6,690 nucleotides of DNA, from assembly GCA_021413665.1 (NCBI GenBank), contig JAIOPW010000206.1, positions 1 to 6,690 of the forward strand, given 5' to 3'. The notes beneath the pieces were generated by a model, which was not told the origin of the DNA, searched no databases, and saw only the letters and a list, made by a program, of their open reading frames with translations. Source of the stretch: Rhodocyclales bacterium (GTDB taxonomy: Bacteria; Pseudomonadota; Gammaproteobacteria; Burkholderiales; Rhodocyclaceae). Position numbers and translations under genes: made by a program. The first letter of the stretch is position 1, and the number at the start of each line of letters is the position of its first letter. Below, piece after piece: positions 6,084 through 6,690 of this stretch.

Positions 6084-6690
6084 GCGCCTACAAGGAAATT
6101 GCCTGGAATGGCATCTGGAAGCAGAACTCCATCCTCGCCCAGGTGCTGGGCCTGTGTCCGCTGCTGGCGGTGAGTACCAACCTGGTCAATGCAGTCAGCC
6201 TCGGCCTGGCCACCATCCTGGTCATGATGCTTGCCAACTTCGCGATTTCTGCGCTACGCGCCTTGATCCCTTACGAGATTCGCATCCCGGTGTTCATCCT
6301 GATCATCGCGGCGCTGGTGACGGTGGTCGACCTGGCCTTCAACGCCTTCCTGCACGACATGTACCTGGTGCTCGGCATTTTCATTCCGCTGATCGTCACC
6401 AACTGCATCGTGCTGGCCCGCGTCGAAGCCTTTGCCGCCAAGAACGGCCTGCGCGCAGCCACCGTCGACGGCCTGATGATGGGCATCGGCTTCGTATGGG
6501 TCATCGCCCTGCTGGGCGCCGTGCGCGAACTGATCGGTCAGGGCACGCTGTTTTCCGGCATCGAGATGGTCTTCCCGACGCTGTCCGGGTTCCAGATATT
6601 GCCTGTGGAATATCCGGGCTTCCTGATCGCCATGTTGCCGCCCGGCGCCTTCTTCGTCCTCGGCCTGCTGATCGCCGGCCGCAACTGGCT
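6080..6690 (+). CDS. rsxE: Electron transport complex subunit RsxE (RnfE), partial at the right edge
   Basis: RsxE is an integral membrane subunit homologous to NqrD and the structural partner of RsxA. The frame is open from ATG 6080 to the window edge and gives 203 residues plus two bases; E. coli RsxE has 231, so roughly the last 25-30 residues are missing. The N-terminus (MSAYKEIAWNGIWKQN) and VLGLCPLLAVS (22-32) are typical of the family. Cys26 lies in that motif and Cys109 in LIVTNCIVLA (104-113), the pair expected to share an iron-sulfur cluster with RsxA Cys26 and Cys114. Further family features are EAFAAKNG and the loop VRELIGQGTLF. About five membrane segments are visible. The start overlaps the rsxG stop (ATGA) and follows a strong ribosome binding site. 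In many proteobacteria nth, for endonuclease III, follows this gene; it is not in view. Confidence 0.96.
   Translation, partial: MSAYKEIAWNGIWKQNSILAQVLGLCPLLAVSTNLVNAVSLGLATILVMMLANFAISALRALIPYEIRIPVFILIIAALVTVVDLAFNAFLHDMYLVLGIFIPLIVTNCIVLARVEAFAAKNGLRAATVDGLMMGIGFVWVIALLGAVRELIGQGTLFSGIEMVFPTLSGFQILPVEYPGFLIAMLPPGAFFVLGLLIAGRNW

Overview
The window reads as ordinary chromosomal DNA of a GC-rich proteobacterium, most likely a betaproteobacterium. The grounds are the style of the rRNA leader (boxA followed by a CCGATAGGTGT-like stretch), a membrane-type (class 2) dihydroorotate dehydrogenase, and the gene order rsxABCDGE with proteobacterial-type subunits. I cannot name a genus from the sequence alone.

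Layout. Positions 1 to about 295 hold the promoter and 5' leader of a ribosomal RNA operon read leftward (minus strand). A near-consensus promoter (TTTACA, 17 nt, TATAAT) is followed by a short boxB-like hairpin, a boxA antitermination element and about 200 nt of leader. The 16S gene itself should start just beyond the left edge. Positions 296-426 are the intergenic part shared with the divergent gene pyrD (427-1446, plus strand). A gap of about 100 bp (1447-1543) holds a candidate promoter and an inverted repeat. Then comes a tightly packed plus-strand operon: rsxA (1544-2128), rsxB (2131-2682), rsxC (2679-4349), rsxD (4369-5388, GTG start), rsxG (5385-6083) and rsxE (6080 to the right edge, lacking its C-terminus). 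These genes are also known as rnfABCDGE.

How the genes work together. The six Rsx/Rnf proteins form one inner-membrane complex that moves electrons between ferredoxin and NAD(H), coupled to ion movement. In E. coli the same complex keeps the redox sensor SoxR reduced. RsxC carries the NADH/FMN site and two 4Fe-4S clusters. RsxB is the ferredoxin-like subunit. RsxD and RsxG carry covalently bound FMN. RsxA and RsxE are the paired membrane subunits with a conserved cysteine pair each. All cofactor ligands I could check are present, so the complex looks functional. PyrD is a separate enzyme of pyrimidine synthesis that passes electrons to quinone; no terminator is obvious between it and rsxA, so read-through is possible.

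I found no sign of a new defence, mobile or metabolic system. The items worth a second look are small: a pyrD promoter candidate whose spacer is exactly two copies of a 9-bp repeat and which would give an almost leaderless mRNA, a six-codon upstream ORF coupled to rsxA, and an inverted repeat over the candidate rsx promoter.
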